From a bacterium (GTDB taxonomy: Bacteria; Acidobacteriota; Thermoanaerobaculia; Thermoanaerobaculales; Sulfomarinibacteraceae), in NCBI GenBank assembly GCA_024229275.1, contig JAAESQ010000179.1:1-32599 (forward strand): 32,599 bases of DNA. Reading direction: 5' to 3'. The position numbers and the translations under genes are program-made. Below are positions 1-8,716 of this stretch, in pieces; the first letter of the stretch is position 1, and each line of letters opens with the position of its first letter. The notes under the pieces were generated by a model that worked only from the letters and a program-made list of their open reading frames with translations, did no database searches and was not told the origin of the DNA.

Positions 1-498
1 GCGAGCAACGACCTCCCAGTTGAGGTCGATGTCGCCATGCACCAGCGTCGACTCTTTCTTGACGTACTTGAAATAGATGCGGCGAATGATCTCCGACCGG
101 TAGATGGGTCGATAGATCTCGTTCTCGCCGCTCTCCTGGTAGATATGACACGCATCCGAGCACGTCTGGCACTTGGCGCAGTGTTGCATCGACATTTCGA
201 GCGGCTGAAGGAAGGTCCAGTTGTCTTCTTTGGAGAAGAGCTTCTTGAGTCCGGAGAGGAACGCCTGGACGAACTTGTCCTCTTCCTCCTTGGACTCAGG
301 CCGAGGGATGTTGACCGCGATCGTGTCATCGACGACGGCGTACTTTTCCTTCGCTGCATCTGCCAGAGGTGGAATCGGCGGTTCGTCCTCGATCTTGTCG
401 AACGGCGGGGGCAGCGGAATCTGATCCTCGGGCGCAACGGCTGCAAGCGGCTGACCCGGATTCTTGGCGATGTCCTTCACACTATCTGGCTGTTTCAT
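1..498 (-). CDS. DsrK/HdrD-like [4Fe-4S] protein, N-terminal part (cut by window edge)
   Basis: The first 166 codons are present; the gene runs off the left edge. The ATG overlaps the TGA of the upstream cytochrome b gene in an ATGA arrangement, so the two are translationally coupled. The first 85 or so residues are acidic and proline-rich with no clear fold. They are followed by a ferredoxin-type motif, C-x2-C-x2-C-x3-C within HCAKCQTCSDACH, as in the cytoplasmic iron-sulfur subunits DsrK, TmcB and HdrD. In that family two [4Fe-4S] clusters precede CCG domains holding a non-cubane cluster. Pairing with a NarI-like membrane subunit is the classic DsrMK/TmcBC/HdrDE layout, in which electrons pass between menaquinol heme b and a cytoplasmic disulfide or iron-sulfur partner. 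The exact family cannot be fixed because the CCG domains lie outside the window. Confidence 0.85.
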   Translation of the reverse strand, partial: MKQPDSVKDIAKNPGQPLAAVAPEDQIPLPPPFDKIEDEPPIPPLADAAKEKYAVVDDTIAVNIPRPESKEEEDKFVQAFLSGLKKLFSKEDNWTFLQPLEMSMQHCAKCQTCSDACHIYQESGENEIYRPIYRSEIIRRIYFKYVKKESTLVHGDIDLNWEVVAR

Positions 499-1430
499 TT
501 GCTCTCATCCTCCGGCATATCCTCAATTGCGATATCCAGCCAGGTCTTCTTGCCTTCGCCCTTGATGTGGGGCGCCGCCCAAGTAACGGGCTGGTTCAGA
601 AGCCCCTGAATTGTCTTTTCTTGGCTTCCGCCCTTCAGGTTGGGCTCGTCATTCCATCGGATCGAGTGATAGGCGAAGTATTTACCGACAAAGTGGGACA
701 TGTGCGTGAGCGGGATATACGCCGTCAACAGCGCCAGCAGGACGATCGAAAGCACCGGCAGTATCGCCGCGAGGCCGCTGCCAGGAAGTGCAACAATTTG
801 GAACGTCACCAAATTCTGCACGAAGAAGTAGACCAGAGCAAAATCACGATCTACCAGGAAGAATGTCGCCAGAGCGCAACCGAACGCGATCACGAAGAAG
901 ATCAGATTCAAAAGATCAGCCGGTGCGGTGTAGTCCTTCAACTCGCGTCCCCGGCGTCTCAGGAAGAGTCCGATTGCGCCGAGCAATCCAAGCACAAGGC
1001 CAGCGACGCCGAGGAACGGCAGCACCCGACCGATCAGGTCAGTGATCTGAGGCGCAATCCCAGCGACGACGCCGCCGAAGATCATCAAGGCAGTCGCCGT
1101 ACCAACGAGGTATAGGCCGAAGTGGAATGGAAAGGACCGTGTCCACAACTTGCTGTTGTGCTCCTTCAGGGCTACCAGAAACATGATTTCCGGAACCATG
1201 ACCTTGATTTCACCCCAGAGCGAAACCTGCCGTGGCTTCTTCCACCATTCACTCTCCTCGAGGTATGAGCCTCCGTACTTCGCACGGCCGCCACCCTCGT
1301 GAGCGACAGGATAGAGCTCCCAGCGCACGTGCATCGGCATTCTCGACCACATTATGAATCTGGCAATCACCGCGATGATGAAGACCAGGATTCCTACATA
1401 AGCCACCGCATAAGGAAGAACAGTCATCAT
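495..1430 (-). CDS. NarI/DsrM/TmcC-like membrane cytochrome b subunit
   Basis: An integral membrane protein of 311 aa with about five or six hydrophobic helices: near residues 8-30 and 80-92, then 103-127, 137-160, 175-200 and 222-245. Candidate heme b ligands are the His in SFPFHFGLYL and the His cluster in THMSHFVGKYFAYH, matching the paired-histidine layout of NarI-type cytochromes. The N-terminal cytoplasmic loop contains HVRWELYPVAHE, which I associate with DsrM/TmcC-type subunits. A GTG start two codons upstream would sit directly on the GAGAGG motif; the ATG at 1430 has GAGG spaced 5 nt and is preferred. Its stop overlaps the start of the DsrK-like gene, so the two likely form one quinone-linked complex. 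It should exchange electrons between the menaquinone pool and the iron-sulfur subunit. It is not a true nitrate reductase gamma subunit, because no NarGHJ genes are present. Confidence 0.85.
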   Translation of the reverse strand: MMTVLPYAVAYVGILVFIIAVIARFIMWSRMPMHVRWELYPVAHEGGGRAKYGGSYLEESEWWKKPRQVSLWGEIKVMVPEIMFLVALKEHNSKLWTRSFPFHFGLYLVGTATALMIFGGVVAGIAPQITDLIGRVLPFLGVAGLVLGLLGAIGLFLRRRGRELKDYTAPADLLNLIFFVIAFGCALATFFLVDRDFALVYFFVQNLVTFQIVALPGSGLAAILPVLSIVLLALLTAYIPLTHMSHFVGKYFAYHSIRWNDEPNLKGGSQEKTIQGLLNQPVTWAAPHIKGEGKKTWLDIAIEDMPEDESK

Positions 1431-1436
1431 TCTCAC

Positions 1437-1898
1437 CTCTCTGCAAAGTCTACATCTTGTCGAACGATCTTGAAACTGAGGAACAATACACTGAGATTAT
1501 CTTGGCTGGAGACTTCAAAATCGAGCGTATTCCCGGCAGAGACAAACCAGTGCACACGGCATTCGATCAGCAAGTCCCATACCTGAGCAATCTAATGTGA
1601 ATACTTGCGAATTCTGCAACTTGCGATCCCGCAGCTAACCCCCACAAGAGCAGTACCAAGGCCCCTGAGCGAGTCCGTTCAATCGTGCTAACTAGACACG
1701 CGAGTGTCTCGAATTTGCCACAGTAGTCACTTCGCCGAAACCCCGACTCGTCACGGAGAAGTAACACGCCTTCTGAAGGCGATGGACTCTGATGGGCCCG
1801 AAAACAGTGCAACGTGAGTTCGTCCGACCCACGCCCAATACGCTCTGCTGTCGATCTCGCAAGTCGATTCGTGCTTCGCAAAAACCGTTGCGGCAGCC
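1437..1898. other. 462-bp intergenic region, apparently noncoding
   Basis: This stretch separates the histidine kinase stop from the cytochrome b start. It must hold any promoter of the cytochrome b / DsrK-like pair, but no convincing -35/-10 pair was found. Two small dyads are present: a 6-bp stem AGACAC/GTGTCT with a 4-nt loop at 1694-1709, and the 15-bp palindrome CGCCTTCTGAAGGCG at 1767-1781. A reading frame of 104 codons on the minus strand (1567-1881) has no ribosome binding site or recognisable domain and is not called. Confidence 0.5.
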
Positions 1899-3329
1899 CT
1901 ACGTCTCTGCCAGGGCCGGATCAGAATGCTCCCCGACGATTTGCTCTACTTCAGGAGGGACATAATGCAGTGGCACCATCACGGTAAATTGCGTTCCCTC
2001 ACCCTCTCGGCTCTCCAGAGTGATTGTGCCTCCGTGCATCATCACTCCCTCTCTTACGATCGAGAGACCGAGACCGGTTCCCTCACGAGCGTGCTGTTTT
2101 GCGTTCGGCGCTCTGACGAATTCAAGAAAAACCTCATCCTGGAGCTCTTCAGGAATCCCAATGCCGTTGTCCGTGACTTCGATGAGGCTGATGCCCTCAC
2201 GCACTCTGAGCCGTACCTCGACCTTGCCTCCACTCGTGGAGTACTTGATCGCGTTATGGATGAGATTCTCGAAGGCATAGACCAGGTCCGGCGGAACACC
2301 CCAGTCCAGCATCGCTACCCCGTCAATGTCGGCAACGAGTTCTACGTTGTGCCCACTGGCAAATGGCTCCAGCGCATCAAAAATGTCTGCGAGCACTTGA
2401 TTCAGATATACGTGTTGCACCCACGGCGCTCGAGCCCGGCCTTCCCGCATCTTTGCCAGTTCTAAAAGATCGTTCACGATCGCCAGCAGGTCGTCCACTC
2501 TCTCGGCAGCACCTTCGAGCATCCGGAGTCCGCCTTCGCTGCCGGGCTCGAGAAAACCGTCGAGCAATACCTGAAGAGACGTTTTGATCGTACCGAGCGG
2601 AGAACGAAGCTGGTGAGCCGAGATTCTCATGTAGTGAGACTTGCGCCGCTCGAGTTCATCTTTCTCGTCCAACAGTCGCTGCAGCTCAGCAGTCCGCTCT
2701 GAGAGTTCCTGTGTCGTACCGTGAAGTTCAATGTTGCGTTCCTTCACGCGACTGGCAACGCTGTGGGTGAGATAAACGATGCCGAACACCGACACCGCAA
2801 ACACGATGAAGATGAGTAACTGCATCTCTCCCGACAACACAGCGCCCTGCGTGAAAGGATGGAAAGGGATGATCCCGCGGCCTTCTAAGACACTCATCCC
2901 AAAAACGCCGAGGCACGTCACACCCGCAAGAACGAACATGACCCGGGTTGCGATCATGATCGTACCGATCGCCATGTGAAAGGTGAAGAAGAACAGGAAT
3001 GGGCTCTGGATCCCTCCGGTGAAGTGCACCGAAACCAACAGCGCGGCGAGATCCAGCATCATCTGAAGAATCGCGTAGGCGCGCAAATTCACCAGAGATA
3101 AGCCTGTTCGTTGGATTGATCGAAACAGGATAACGAAGACGACATTGTAAGCCGCAACACAACCTGCGACGACGAACAGACTCGGCCATACTGGTTCGAA
3201 CCCGAATCTCGGCCCAATCACCGAGGCAATAGCCAATCCGGCAACAGCAAGCCATCTGAGTCGTGCAAACCACTTCAGCCGATCGAAGGCCTCGATCGCC
3301 AGGATCATCCGAAACTGCTTCTCGCTCAT
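1899..3329 (-). CDS. Membrane-bound sensor histidine kinase
   Basis: A 476-aa kinase. Residues about 20-190 form a membrane region of about six hydrophobic segments without a large periplasmic domain, so the signal is probably sensed in or near the membrane. A coiled-coil linker (about 195-232) leads to the dimerisation/phosphoacceptor domain with H239 in SAHQLRSPLG. The ATP-binding domain has the N box (NLIHNAIKYS), G1 box (DNGIGIPEE) and G2 box (GTGLGLSIV). All residues needed for autophosphorylation appear intact. The ATG overlaps the stop of the preceding receiver gene by 4 nt. The receiver gene in turn follows the NuoF-like gene by only 3 bp, so the kinase is likely cotranscribed with the redox operon. 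The redox state of the quinone pool or membrane is an attractive but unproven input. Confidence 0.93.
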   Translation of the reverse strand: MSEKQFRMILAIEAFDRLKWFARLRWLAVAGLAIASVIGPRFGFEPVWPSLFVVAGCVAAYNVVFVILFRSIQRTGLSLVNLRAYAILQMMLDLAALLVSVHFTGGIQSPFLFFFTFHMAIGTIMIATRVMFVLAGVTCLGVFGMSVLEGRGIIPFHPFTQGAVLSGEMQLLIFIVFAVSVFGIVYLTHSVASRVKERNIELHGTTQELSERTAELQRLLDEKDELERRKSHYMRISAHQLRSPLGTIKTSLQVLLDGFLEPGSEGGLRMLEGAAERVDDLLAIVNDLLELAKMREGRARAPWVQHVYLNQVLADIFDALEPFASGHNVELVADIDGVAMLDWGVPPDLVYAFENLIHNAIKYSTSGGKVEVRLRVREGISLIEVTDNGIGIPEELQDEVFLEFVRAPNAKQHAREGTGLGLSIVREGVMMHGGTITLESREGEGTQFTVMVPLHYVPPEVEQIVGEHSDPALAET

Positions 3330-3718
3330 GTTTCTCTCTGAGACAACACCTGCTCAACCTCTTCAAGCAGTTGGGCAGGCGCAATAGGCTTTTCAAGGTA
3401 TCGCTCAGTGTGGACCCAGGATTCGCCGACCTCCATTCGCAGATTGTAGACCTGATCGACCCCGGTGAGCATGATGATAGGGACGAGTTCGGTTCGTGGA
3501 TCCGATCGCAGCTTACGTGCTACGTCGAAACCTTCCGAAAGGTGATCCATCATCACGTCGAGTATGACAAGATCAGGAATCTCCTCATCCACCCGTTCCA
3601 TAGCCTCGGTCCCATTGACCGCCACACGTACCTGGTAGCGCGTCTCAAGCACAGCTATCACTGCAGTGCGGAACACCTCATCGTCGTCAACGAGCAAGAT
3701 CCTCATCGGCATCCGCAT
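3326..3718 (-). CDS. Receiver-only response regulator
   Basis: A stand-alone REC domain of 130 aa. It has the acidic pocket (DDD at residues 11-13), phosphoacceptor D54 in DLVILDVMMD, the T in MLTG, and K110 in YLEKPI. There is no DNA-binding or enzymatic output domain, so it must act by protein contact or phosphotransfer. It starts 3 bp after the stop of the NuoF-like gene, and its own TGA overlaps the ATG of the histidine kinase. ATG codons also occur at residues 3 and 5; the first is used here, although the ribosome binding site is weak and any of the three could be the real start. Because it sits inside the redox operon, its target may be one of the redox proteins or a regulator encoded elsewhere. 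Confidence 0.9.
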   Translation of the reverse strand: MRMPMRILLVDDDEVFRTAVIAVLETRYQVRVAVNGTEAMERVDEEIPDLVILDVMMDHLSEGFDVARKLRSDPRTELVPIIMLTGVDQVYNLRMEVGESWVHTERYLEKPIAPAQLLEEVEQVLSQRET

Positions 3719-3721
3719 AAC

Positions 3722-5635
3722 CTAGGTCGCAACAATCGCCTCGACCGGGCAGGAGCTAAGGCAGGCACCGCAGCGGGCACACGCGTTGTGGTCGATACGA
3801 TGGACACGTCCTTCCTCTCCTTTAATGGCGTCTGCCGGACATACTTCCTTACACATCATGCATCCATCACAGAGCGTCTCATAGACTGTGTACGTGAGCA
3901 ACGACGGACACTGTCCTGCCGGACATCTCTTTGAGTCAATATGCGCGTCAAACTCATCCCTGAAGTGGCGTAGAGTTGACAACACGGGATTTGGTGCCGT
4001 TTGCCCGAGCCCACACATCGAGGTTTCACGAATGTGGAGGGCCAGTTCCTGCAATTGATCGACATCACCATCTTGGCCTTCTCCTGCCGCAATGCGCTCA
4101 AGTATGTCGAGCATGCGCCGAGTTCCCACCCTACAGGGCGGACACTTGCCACACGACTCCTCCACGGCGAACTCCACGAAGAACCGTGCGAGATCGACAG
4201 CACAGGTTGTTTCGTCGATGACGATCAGTCCGCCCGAACCCATCATGGCTCCCAGTTCGAGTAGAGAATCGAAGTCCAACGGCCGATCTGCCTGGCTCGC
4301 CGGAATGCAGCCTCCCGAAGGCCCGCCCGTCAGGGCTCCCTTGAATCTGCGCCCCGGAGCAACTCCCCCACCAATTTCGTAGACAAGTTCCCGCAGCGTG
4401 GTACCCATTGGCACCTCGACGAGGCCCGTATTCTGCACCGCCCCGGAAAGTGCAAAGACCTTTGTTCCCCGACTTCGGGAGGTGCCCATAGCGGCAAACC
4501 AATTGGGGCCGTTGAGAATAATGGGCGCCACGTGCACCCATGTTTCCACATTGCCGACCAACGTCGGTTTCCCGTTGATCCCCACTTGGGCAGGGAACGG
4601 AGGTCGCGGCCGAGGGACCCCTCTACGTCCCTCTATCGAGCTCACGAGTGCCGTCTCTTCACCGCAGACAAAAGCTCCGCCACCAACACTTAGGGTGAGA
4701 TCGAAGTCGAAGTCGAAGCCGAGTATGCCTTCTCCGAGCACACCACAACGTCGGGCCTGCGCTAGTGCATGTTCAAGATGCTCCAGCGCCAGCCCGTACT
4801 CTGCACGAACATACACAAAGCCATGGCTTGCTCCGACGGCAAACGCACCTATCGCCATTCCCTCGATCACCGAGTGAGGATCACCCTCGAGAATGCTCCT
4901 GTCCATGAATGCGCCGGGATCGCCCTCATCACCATTGCACACGACGTATTTTGTATTCTCCGGCGCTTCACGCACGATCTCCCATTTCAACCCAGTGGGG
5001 AATCCGGCCCCGCCTCGCCCCCGCAGTCCCGATCGTTTCACGAGTTCGAGAGCATCGGATCGGCTTCCTCGAGACAGCACCTCGGTCAGCGCCCGATAAC
5101 CGTCACGCGCTATCGACTCTTCGATACGAAGTGGATTGACAACACCGCAGTTGCGCAATGCCACTCGCACCTGACGCGCCAAGAACGGCACACTCCGACT
5201 CCGAAGCACTGAGTTCTTTCCGGTTTTCTGCTGGAGTTCCAACTCTGGAATCGTCTTTCCACCAGCAACCAAGTGCTCCTTCACAATTCTCCGAGCCGCA
5301 GCAGGAGTCACTTCCGAGTAGCAGATTCCTTCGGGAGAGACGACAAGCAAGGGGCCCGACGAACACAGGCCAATACAACCAACACACACGACCGCTATCT
5401 CGTCCCCAAGTCCTTCTTCGGTGAGTTCGTCCCGGAGAATCTCGCTCAGTTCGTTGGAAGCACTCCCTCGGCAGGAACCACCACCGCAGACAAGAATCTC
5501 TCGTGCAGCGTCATTTTTTAGATCAACCTCTCCCGCACGGCCCGCGAGTCGTTCCTGGAGATGCTCCCGAATCTTCTCGTGATCCTCCGGCGTCAACGCT
5601 TCGCCCCAAATCGAATGGAGCATCGATTCAGGCAT
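3722..5635 (-). CDS. NuoF-like NADH-oxidising flavoprotein with extra ferredoxin domains (HydB/HndC/BamH type)
   Basis: A 637-aa subunit expected to oxidise NADH on FMN. An N-terminal thioredoxin-like [2Fe-2S] domain carries C50/C55 and C87/C91. The 51-kDa core has the FMN loop GRGGAGFPTGLKW (about 206-218) and the nucleotide motif NGDEGDPGAFMDR. An SLBB-like region follows, then the [4Fe-4S] site with C495, C498, C501 and C541. C571 and C576 lie in a CPAGQC motif. The C-terminus is a 2[4Fe-4S] ferredoxin with C589/592/595/599 and C619/622/625/629. This layout is typical of bifurcating hydrogenase HydB/HndC and of BamH rather than respiratory complex I NuoF. The chosen ATG lies 8 nt inside the NuoE-like gene and follows a G-rich ribosome binding site (GGGGGGTGG). 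A longer version starting at 5674 is possible but lacks such support. No hydrogenase catalytic gene is present nearby. Confidence 0.93.
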   Translation of the reverse strand: MPESMLHSIWGEALTPEDHEKIREHLQERLAGRAGEVDLKNDAAREILVCGGGSCRGSASNELSEILRDELTEEGLGDEIAVVCVGCIGLCSSGPLLVVSPEGICYSEVTPAAARRIVKEHLVAGGKTIPELELQQKTGKNSVLRSRSVPFLARQVRVALRNCGVVNPLRIEESIARDGYRALTEVLSRGSRSDALELVKRSGLRGRGGAGFPTGLKWEIVREAPENTKYVVCNGDEGDPGAFMDRSILEGDPHSVIEGMAIGAFAVGASHGFVYVRAEYGLALEHLEHALAQARRCGVLGEGILGFDFDFDLTLSVGGGAFVCGEETALVSSIEGRRGVPRPRPPFPAQVGINGKPTLVGNVETWVHVAPIILNGPNWFAAMGTSRSRGTKVFALSGAVQNTGLVEVPMGTTLRELVYEIGGGVAPGRRFKGALTGGPSGGCIPASQADRPLDFDSLLELGAMMGSGGLIVIDETTCAVDLARFFVEFAVEESCGKCPPCRVGTRRMLDILERIAAGEGQDGDVDQLQELALHIRETSMCGLGQTAPNPVLSTLRHFRDEFDAHIDSKRCPAGQCPSLLTYTVYETLCDGCMMCKEVCPADAIKGEEGRVHRIDHNACARCGACLSSCPVEAIVAT

Positions 5636-6188
5636 GGCCACCCCCCGGCTTGGATTGCCCCGCCATCTCATCACCCGACCGAAGACGTCGAATCAGAGAA
5701 CGGGCCGCAATCGGGCTCAGCCTTCCAAACACCTGGCCATTCATGGCCACCGCGGAAGCGAGGCCGCAAGCACCGATACAGCGCACAACCTGAAGGCTGA
5801 AGAGCCCATCCGCAGAAGTCTCACCGACATCGATTCCGGCCTCTTCCTGAATCGTCTCGAGTAACCGCCGTCCTCCGCACACATAGCAGGCTGTCCCAAG
5901 GCACATCTCGAGGTGGTGTTTGCCGCGGGGAGCGTCTGTGAAGTAGCTATAAAAGCTCACAACACCGCGCACCTCTATCGACTTCAGTCCTAGACGTTTC
6001 GCTACGTACTCCTCCACCTCAGGTGCGATGAACCCGAGGTAATCCTGGAGGCGATACAGAATCGGGATGAGGAGTCCCCGACCATCGCCAAACCGCTCGA
6101 TGTAGTCATCGATCAACAGCTGTGCGGTGACATCGAGCGGCTGGCCGTGATGAGTACTCGAAGTGCCTTGGTTGAGGTTGCCACTCAT
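5628..6188 (-). CDS. NuoE-like [2Fe-2S] thioredoxin-fold subunit
   Basis: A 186-aa protein of the 24-kDa complex I subunit family (NuoE/HydC/HndA/BamG). An N-terminal helical region (about 20-70) precedes the thioredoxin-like domain with the four cluster ligands C96, C101, C137 and C141 in CLGTAC and CIGAC. It would carry electrons between the FMN subunit and other centres. The ATG overlaps the TGA of the NuoG-like gene by 4 nt, and its own stop lies inside the start region of the NuoF-like gene, so all three subunits are translationally coupled and probably made in fixed ratio. The C-terminus has a short glycine-rich tail (SKPGGGHA). All cluster ligands are intact. Confidence 0.93.
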   Translation of the reverse strand: MSGNLNQGTSSTHHGQPLDVTAQLLIDDYIERFGDGRGLLIPILYRLQDYLGFIAPEVEEYVAKRLGLKSIEVRGVVSFYSYFTDAPRGKHHLEMCLGTACYVCGGRRLLETIQEEAGIDVGETSADGLFSLQVVRCIGACGLASAVAMNGQVFGRLSPIAARSLIRRLRSGDEMAGQSKPGGGHA

Positions 6189-8716
6189 CGGCTTCTCCGC
6201 AACTTGCCGAACAGAGGCAAGCCGTCATCGGCGGCAAGAGCCGCCGCGCCATCAGGGCTTCCATGCCATGGTGCAACTACAGTCCCTTCCACCACAGTTG
6301 CGTCGAGGCGAGCTCGAAGGAGGATCTCGCCTTCACCAACTCGAATCGCTACAGCGTCTCCGTTTTCTATTCCCGTATCTTCTGCATCCATGGGATTTAC
6401 TCTTGCGACGATACTCGGCGCCAAATCCTCAAGAAGCTTACTCTTTGCGGTAATCCCTCCTGAGTGAAAGAGCCTTGGGGATGCATCGACGAAAATCCCA
6501 GATGCGGAGATGGGATGATCAGGAGGTGGAGCCACAGGCATGAGCCGCACCGTTCGGGGCCTCTCGAAAGGCCATCCGACAACACGGAGCATTTCGTCCT
6601 CGAGCCGTAGGCTGTCCGGAAAGGCAATCTCTGAACGGCGTGCAATTTCGGCTAGGATCTGGCCGTCACTCAGTACCCCTACCGGCGGGGGCAACGCTAC
6701 ATTCGCGACACGGCGAACACCATCGCACCCGACTACCGAACCCTGGCGTTCGGCCAGTACTGAGACTGGAAAGACCGCATCTGCACGAAGAGCCGTTTCG
6801 GTGAGAAAAGCTTCGTGGCAAACGACGAACCGAGACTTCTCGAGCGCACCTTTGACGTCATAACCTCGGGGCCACGAACCCACCAAATCCTGTCCGACGA
6901 CGTACAGTACACCAATGTCGCCACGAGTCGCTCGCGACATAATGGTCTCCGGATCCCAACCGAGACCGGGGATCGACTCAACTTGCCACGATCGCGCCAA
7001 CTCACGCCGACTCCCCAGCCGGTCCGCCCGCCGATGCCCAGGAAGTAGCACGGGCGACAGACCGACATCGATGACTCCCTGCAAGTTTGCCATCTCACCG
7101 AGCACCATCATCTTCGCCGAACGCCCCAGCAGCAGTACGAGTTGCGCTAAATCTCGCGCCAGCTCCGCTTCGTCAAAAGGAAGTCCGGTAGCCGTCGGCA
7201 AGACAAACACGATGCTCTCTGAGCGGATGAGGGACAGCGCCAATGTTTCAACTGCTTCGCTACCTGCGCCGGTCAAGCGCTCACCCTCTCTGTCCTCGTA
7301 GGATGCAAGGCTCTCAAGCCAGGCACCGGATCCCTGGAGACGGCGGATCGACTGACCGTGCGCTGGGGAGAGATCAACCACACTCTTCGCCAACCACCGC
7401 AGAAGGATTGACTCGGAACCAGGCGCAACTCTGAAATGTTGATCGGCGAGCCGTTCGAGCCCGCTGCCGCAGGCGCTGATCAATCGCAATCGCTGGCGGC
7501 GCTGAGCCACTCCTTGCACGATCTCGGTCTTGATTAGCGGGTGGGTGTTCGCCGGGTCTGCCCCCACGACCACAATCAGTTCAGCCGCAGCGAGTTCGTC
7601 AAATCCGGCCGCCGTCCGAGGACGATCAAGCACTCCGACGAGTCCTTCTTCGAGAGCATGGAGCCCACCACTAATGCCAGAAGTCACATGAGGCGATTCA
7701 AACCCGCCGCGAAACAAACGCTGCAGTGAATATGCATCTTCACAGGTCAGGCGAGCACTCCCGAGCGCCGCAAGATGTGCACCCTCGGAGTGCTCTTTCA
7801 CGAGAGCAGAAGCTGCAGTCTGAAGAGCCTCTTCCCAGCTCACTTCAACAAGCTGCCCCTCTTTTCTTAGCAGGGGCACACTAATTCGATCAGGGTGTTC
7901 TCGCACATCCCAACCTAGCCAGCCCTTGGCGCAGAGTTTGCCGTTGTTCGGCGCCTGACTCACTTCCGAGGTCACTCTGAGGAGAGTGCCGTCGTCGACT
8001 TCCATGGACACCTGACAGCCGCAACTGCAGAATGAACAGGTCGTCACAACCTGACGGCGAAGCCAGAACGGCACCGCGAAAGTGAAGGGCCGAGCCGTCA
8101 GCGCCCCTACCGGGCAGGCGTTCACACACTGCCCACAGAATTCACAATCAAGAGGACGACCTTCGAAAGTCGTAACTCGAGCCCGCAAACCCCGGCCGAC
8201 CATTCCGATTGCTGAGACACCCTGCACCTCGTCACATAGCCTCGTACACTTGCCGCACAGAATGCACCGGGACGGATTATGCGCAATGAGGAGTTCATCG
8301 TCACTCGGAGCCGCTATCTCTGCATGGTCGAATGTATCACTCAGCCCCCCGTAGGTATGGACCGCATCCTGCAACAGACAGTCTCCGGATCTTTCGCAGA
8401 TCGGACAGTCAAAACGGTGCGTCGTCGTCAGCATTTCGAGTTGCTGGCGGCGGGCTGCAACGACGTCAGGCGCCGAAGTTTCGATGACCATCCCAGGCTC
8501 CACGGGGGTGGAGCAGGAAGGAACTAGGCCGCGCGGACCATCACGCCGGGCCACAACGCACAATCGGCATCCGCCGTATGGGGCAAGGCGCTCGTCCCAG
8601 CACAGCGTCGGCACATGGATACCGTGGCGTTGTAGGAGACCAAGCAGCAAATCTCCAGGCCGCACAACCAAGGACCTTCCATCAACGTCAATCGTGAAGT
8701 CACGTGGCGTCATCAT
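6185..8716 (-). CDS. NuoG / formate-dehydrogenase-like large subunit without the catalytic Cys/Sec
   Basis: An 843-aa iron-sulfur and molybdopterin-fold protein. In order: a [2Fe-2S] domain (C39, C50, C53, C68); a His-Cys [4Fe-4S] segment (H100, C104, C107, C113); a 2[4Fe-4S] ferredoxin (C151/154/157/161 and C191/194/197/201); the formate-dehydrogenase-type [4Fe-4S] motif (C227, C230, C234, C262); a bis-MGD oxidoreductase fold; and a C-terminal molybdopterin-dinucleotide-binding domain (about 735-835). Where active formate dehydrogenases carry Cys or Sec in a C/U-H-S-P-T context, this protein reads HVTSGISGG (about 343-351) with no Cys. It is therefore more likely an electron-wiring subunit like NuoG or BamI than a formate dehydrogenase. 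The start is MM; the first ATG overlaps the TAA of the upstream fusion gene by one base. Confidence 0.9.
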   Translation of the reverse strand: MMTPRDFTIDVDGRSLVVRPGDLLLGLLQRHGIHVPTLCWDERLAPYGGCRLCVVARRDGPRGLVPSCSTPVEPGMVIETSAPDVVAARRQQLEMLTTTHRFDCPICERSGDCLLQDAVHTYGGLSDTFDHAEIAAPSDDELLIAHNPSRCILCGKCTRLCDEVQGVSAIGMVGRGLRARVTTFEGRPLDCEFCGQCVNACPVGALTARPFTFAVPFWLRRQVVTTCSFCSCGCQVSMEVDDGTLLRVTSEVSQAPNNGKLCAKGWLGWDVREHPDRISVPLLRKEGQLVEVSWEEALQTAASALVKEHSEGAHLAALGSARLTCEDAYSLQRLFRGGFESPHVTSGISGGLHALEEGLVGVLDRPRTAAGFDELAAAELIVVVGADPANTHPLIKTEIVQGVAQRRQRLRLISACGSGLERLADQHFRVAPGSESILLRWLAKSVVDLSPAHGQSIRRLQGSGAWLESLASYEDREGERLTGAGSEAVETLALSLIRSESIVFVLPTATGLPFDEAELARDLAQLVLLLGRSAKMMVLGEMANLQGVIDVGLSPVLLPGHRRADRLGSRRELARSWQVESIPGLGWDPETIMSRATRGDIGVLYVVGQDLVGSWPRGYDVKGALEKSRFVVCHEAFLTETALRADAVFPVSVLAERQGSVVGCDGVRRVANVALPPPVGVLSDGQILAEIARRSEIAFPDSLRLEDEMLRVVGWPFERPRTVRLMPVAPPPDHPISASGIFVDASPRLFHSGGITAKSKLLEDLAPSIVARVNPMDAEDTGIENGDAVAIRVGEGEILLRARLDATVVEGTVVAPWHGSPDGAAALAADDGLPLFGKLRRSR

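Noticed and set aside
369-1115. 248-codon plus-strand open frame
   Set aside because: It is antisense to the cytochrome b gene, whose membrane helices and heme ligands are clear; the plus-strand product is Gln/Arg/Glu-rich noise.
495-1430. Respiratory nitrate reductase gamma subunit
   Set aside because: No NarG, NarH or NarJ genes are nearby, and coupling to a DsrK/HdrD-like protein points to a DsrMK/TmcBC-type module.
1567-1881. 104-codon open frame on the minus strand in the kinase-cytochrome gap
   Set aside because: No ribosome binding site, no signal or domain pattern, and arginine/serine-rich composition typical of random GC-rich frames.
6185-8716. Formate dehydrogenase catalytic subunit
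   Set aside because: The active-site Cys/Sec and its usual context are missing, so only a NuoG-like role is supported.
3722-8716. NADH-dependent [FeFe] hydrogenase
   Set aside because: The NuoE/F-like subunits resemble HydC/HydB, but no H-cluster motifs (such as TSCCP or FCP..SCCP types) occur in any gene of the window.
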